Shown in pieces: positions 62,470-64,000 of a stretch of 64,000 nucleotides of DNA (position 1 is its first letter; each line of letters starts with the position of its first letter). The translations under genes were made by a program, and so were the position numbers. The notes under the pieces are model-generated. The model made no database searches. It worked only from the letters and a program-made list of their open reading frames with translations, and was not told where the DNA came from. The stretch comes from Ailurus styani (taxonomy: Eukaryota; Chordata; Mammalia; Carnivora; Ailuridae): positions 5,630,990 through 5,694,989 of the forward strand of contig LNAC01000065.1 in NCBI GenBank assembly GCA_002007465.1. The letters are read 5' to 3'.

Positions 62470-63760
62470 AAAGAAGACTCTTTTTTTTCACATGAAACAA
62501 CATCTCTACAATGTAAGAGGATGAATGTTTTAAAGAAGCATTCGAGCTTCTGGGCTACTTTTCATATCCTCCGTCATGACTCAGAGAAGGTGGGGGATGG
62601 GAGTCACTGTCCAAGTCGGAAGTGGACCATGTTCTAACATAGGACAGTTTTTCAGATTTACTGTATTTATGCCTACTACAATAAAAATGTTGTGTACTGC
62701 TTATCTAGTATATGAAAAACACTGACCTGGAAAGGAAAAGAGTACATTTGCTATACCAACAGAAAGATTTCTTTTTTATTCTAAATGAAAAGCCTGTCAA
62801 GTAGAAAACTTGCTCTGTGTCTCTTTCCTACCCAAAGGCATGGCACATCTGACTTGTTCTGGTTAGCTTTCCCTCATGTCATGACTGAATTAATTTTCAT
62901 CAAGACCCCAGGATCAACACTGAGGGAACTCTTACACTATAAGGATGTTGTTGTGGATGGTTAGTTATATGTTAGGTGTGACTTCTGTGGAGAATGTTCT
63001 AGACTGTCCACTTCTACGAGTGGCTGAATCTTCTGAGAGATTACTACCTTTTCACCCACAGGCTGCTGAAAATTATGTGACTTACCAGTTGAACTTTTCA
63101 TGTTAGCTCTAGAAAATTCATGGTTTTCCCTGAACTCACCCATAGGGTTTTTATCGTGTGGGTATTTTAGCCCTATTCCCAGCCTTGTTTTATATACCCG
63201 ACCTTCTTTCCCCCTCTCCTTTTTAATTAATTCCGGTTTGTGTTTCATATATCCGTATAAGCTATCTTAAGTTGTTTCTGGAATGAATGGTGGTACAAAC
63301 AGGCAAACTAATACAATATCTACAGCAACCAGTAAGAAAGTTTGGAATCAAGAGACTCATGTGTTTTGAGTCTGAATTACAAACTGGAGGAATGGTTACA
63401 AATAAATAAGCCAGGTTGACTCTGTCAAATACAAATTTAGGTTCGTGTTCAGTCTGGTACCTTATTCATTCATGCATGTACTCATTCAGTCATTTCCAAG
63501 GGTGTGCCGGGTACTGAGCACGGTCTTATGAGGGAATTAAGAAAATGCAAAATATGGACTCTTCTCTCTTGCTCTTACATACACCCTATCATTCCCAATT
63601 ATGAGAGAGTAGCTGTCATTATTTATGCTCATCATAATTAAAAATAGACTTGAGAAAATGGTGGTAGGTAGGGGAAACAAGAACAGAGTTATGTGAAATA
63701 ACTCCATTGGAAATTGGAGAAAATAAAATCAAAACTTTTAGACTTGTTAATAATACAGTA
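62470..63760. other. SYNPR intronic stretch, nothing recognised
   Basis: No exon or assignable repeat was seen upstream of the penultimate exon here. Confidence 0.45.
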
Positions 63761-63764
63761 AGAA

Positions 63765-63965
63765 TACCTAACATTAAATATATGTGAAGTATTATCCCAA
63801 GTTTACCTGAATTAACTCATTTAATCCGGACAACAGCACGATGAAACAGATGCTAATCCAGTCCCTATTTAACAGTTGGGAAAACTGAGGCATTAACGGG
63901 TTCAGTAAAATTGCTCAGAGTAAGAAGTTAGCAAGTAATGGAGCCAGGAATGTAAGCCTGGCCAG
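63765..63965 (-). repeat. MIR
   Basis: 'taactcatttaatccggaca', 'cagttgggaaaactgaggca', 'aatggagccaggaatgtaag'. Confidence 0.85.
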
Positions 63966-64000
63966 CTGCTTCTGGTTCCTGTGAGCTTGACTAGTCTATA

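Noticed and set aside
61702..64000. Further SYNPR exon inside the right edge
   Set aside because: I searched by eye for the segment ending NNRGPLI on the minus strand and did not find it.

Overview
The window is mammalian nuclear DNA, almost certainly from a caniform carnivore. It carries at least 17 copies of the tRNA-derived carnivore SINE (SINEC/CAN-SINE: a 'ggcgcctgggtggctcag' head, a pyrimidine-rich middle and an 'aaataaataaa' tail). Several copies also have the 'gcctacttgtgat' segment that I associate with mustelids and related arctoids. Old MIR, L2, L1, hAT and MLT1-like fragments fill much of the remainder. The species call rests on memory of SINE families and is an inference.

Two genes lie on the minus strand in the order expected from human 3p14 (SYNPR then SNTN). 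SYNPR (synaptoporin) enters from the right edge. Its last two coding exons are at 61510-61701 and 55257-55514, followed by a probable 3'UTR down to about 53806. Its upstream exons lie beyond position 64000. SNTN (sentan, a motile-cilium tip protein) is complete: four coding exons between 29340 and 15573 join with consistent phases into a 147-codon reading frame.

On the plus strand at 30356-31033, about 1 kb from the SNTN start codon and head to head with it, is an intact 225-codon frame that I recognise as SMCO3-like. In human, SMCO3 is on 12p and not beside SNTN, so this looks like an extra, possibly retrotransposed, copy.

The most unusual structure is a 3,152-bp tandem array at 42635-45786. 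It has about 46.35 copies of one 68-bp unit with no difference that I could see between copies. The unit is made of 35 bp from the 5' end of a SINE and 33 bp of the MIR into which that SINE inserted. It therefore arose at a SINE/MIR junction and was then amplified.

The layout is: 1-15.5 kb, intergenic sequence downstream of SNTN, with repeats; 15.6-29.3 kb, SNTN; 29.3-31.0 kb, shared upstream region and the SMCO3-like gene; 31-53.8 kb, intergenic sequence with L1 fragments, the 68-bp array and an MLT1-like LTR; 53.8-64 kb, the 3' end of SYNPR. No RNA gene, CRISPR array or bacterial-type feature was seen. All exon borders were set by eye from splice signals and remembered protein families; no search was run.
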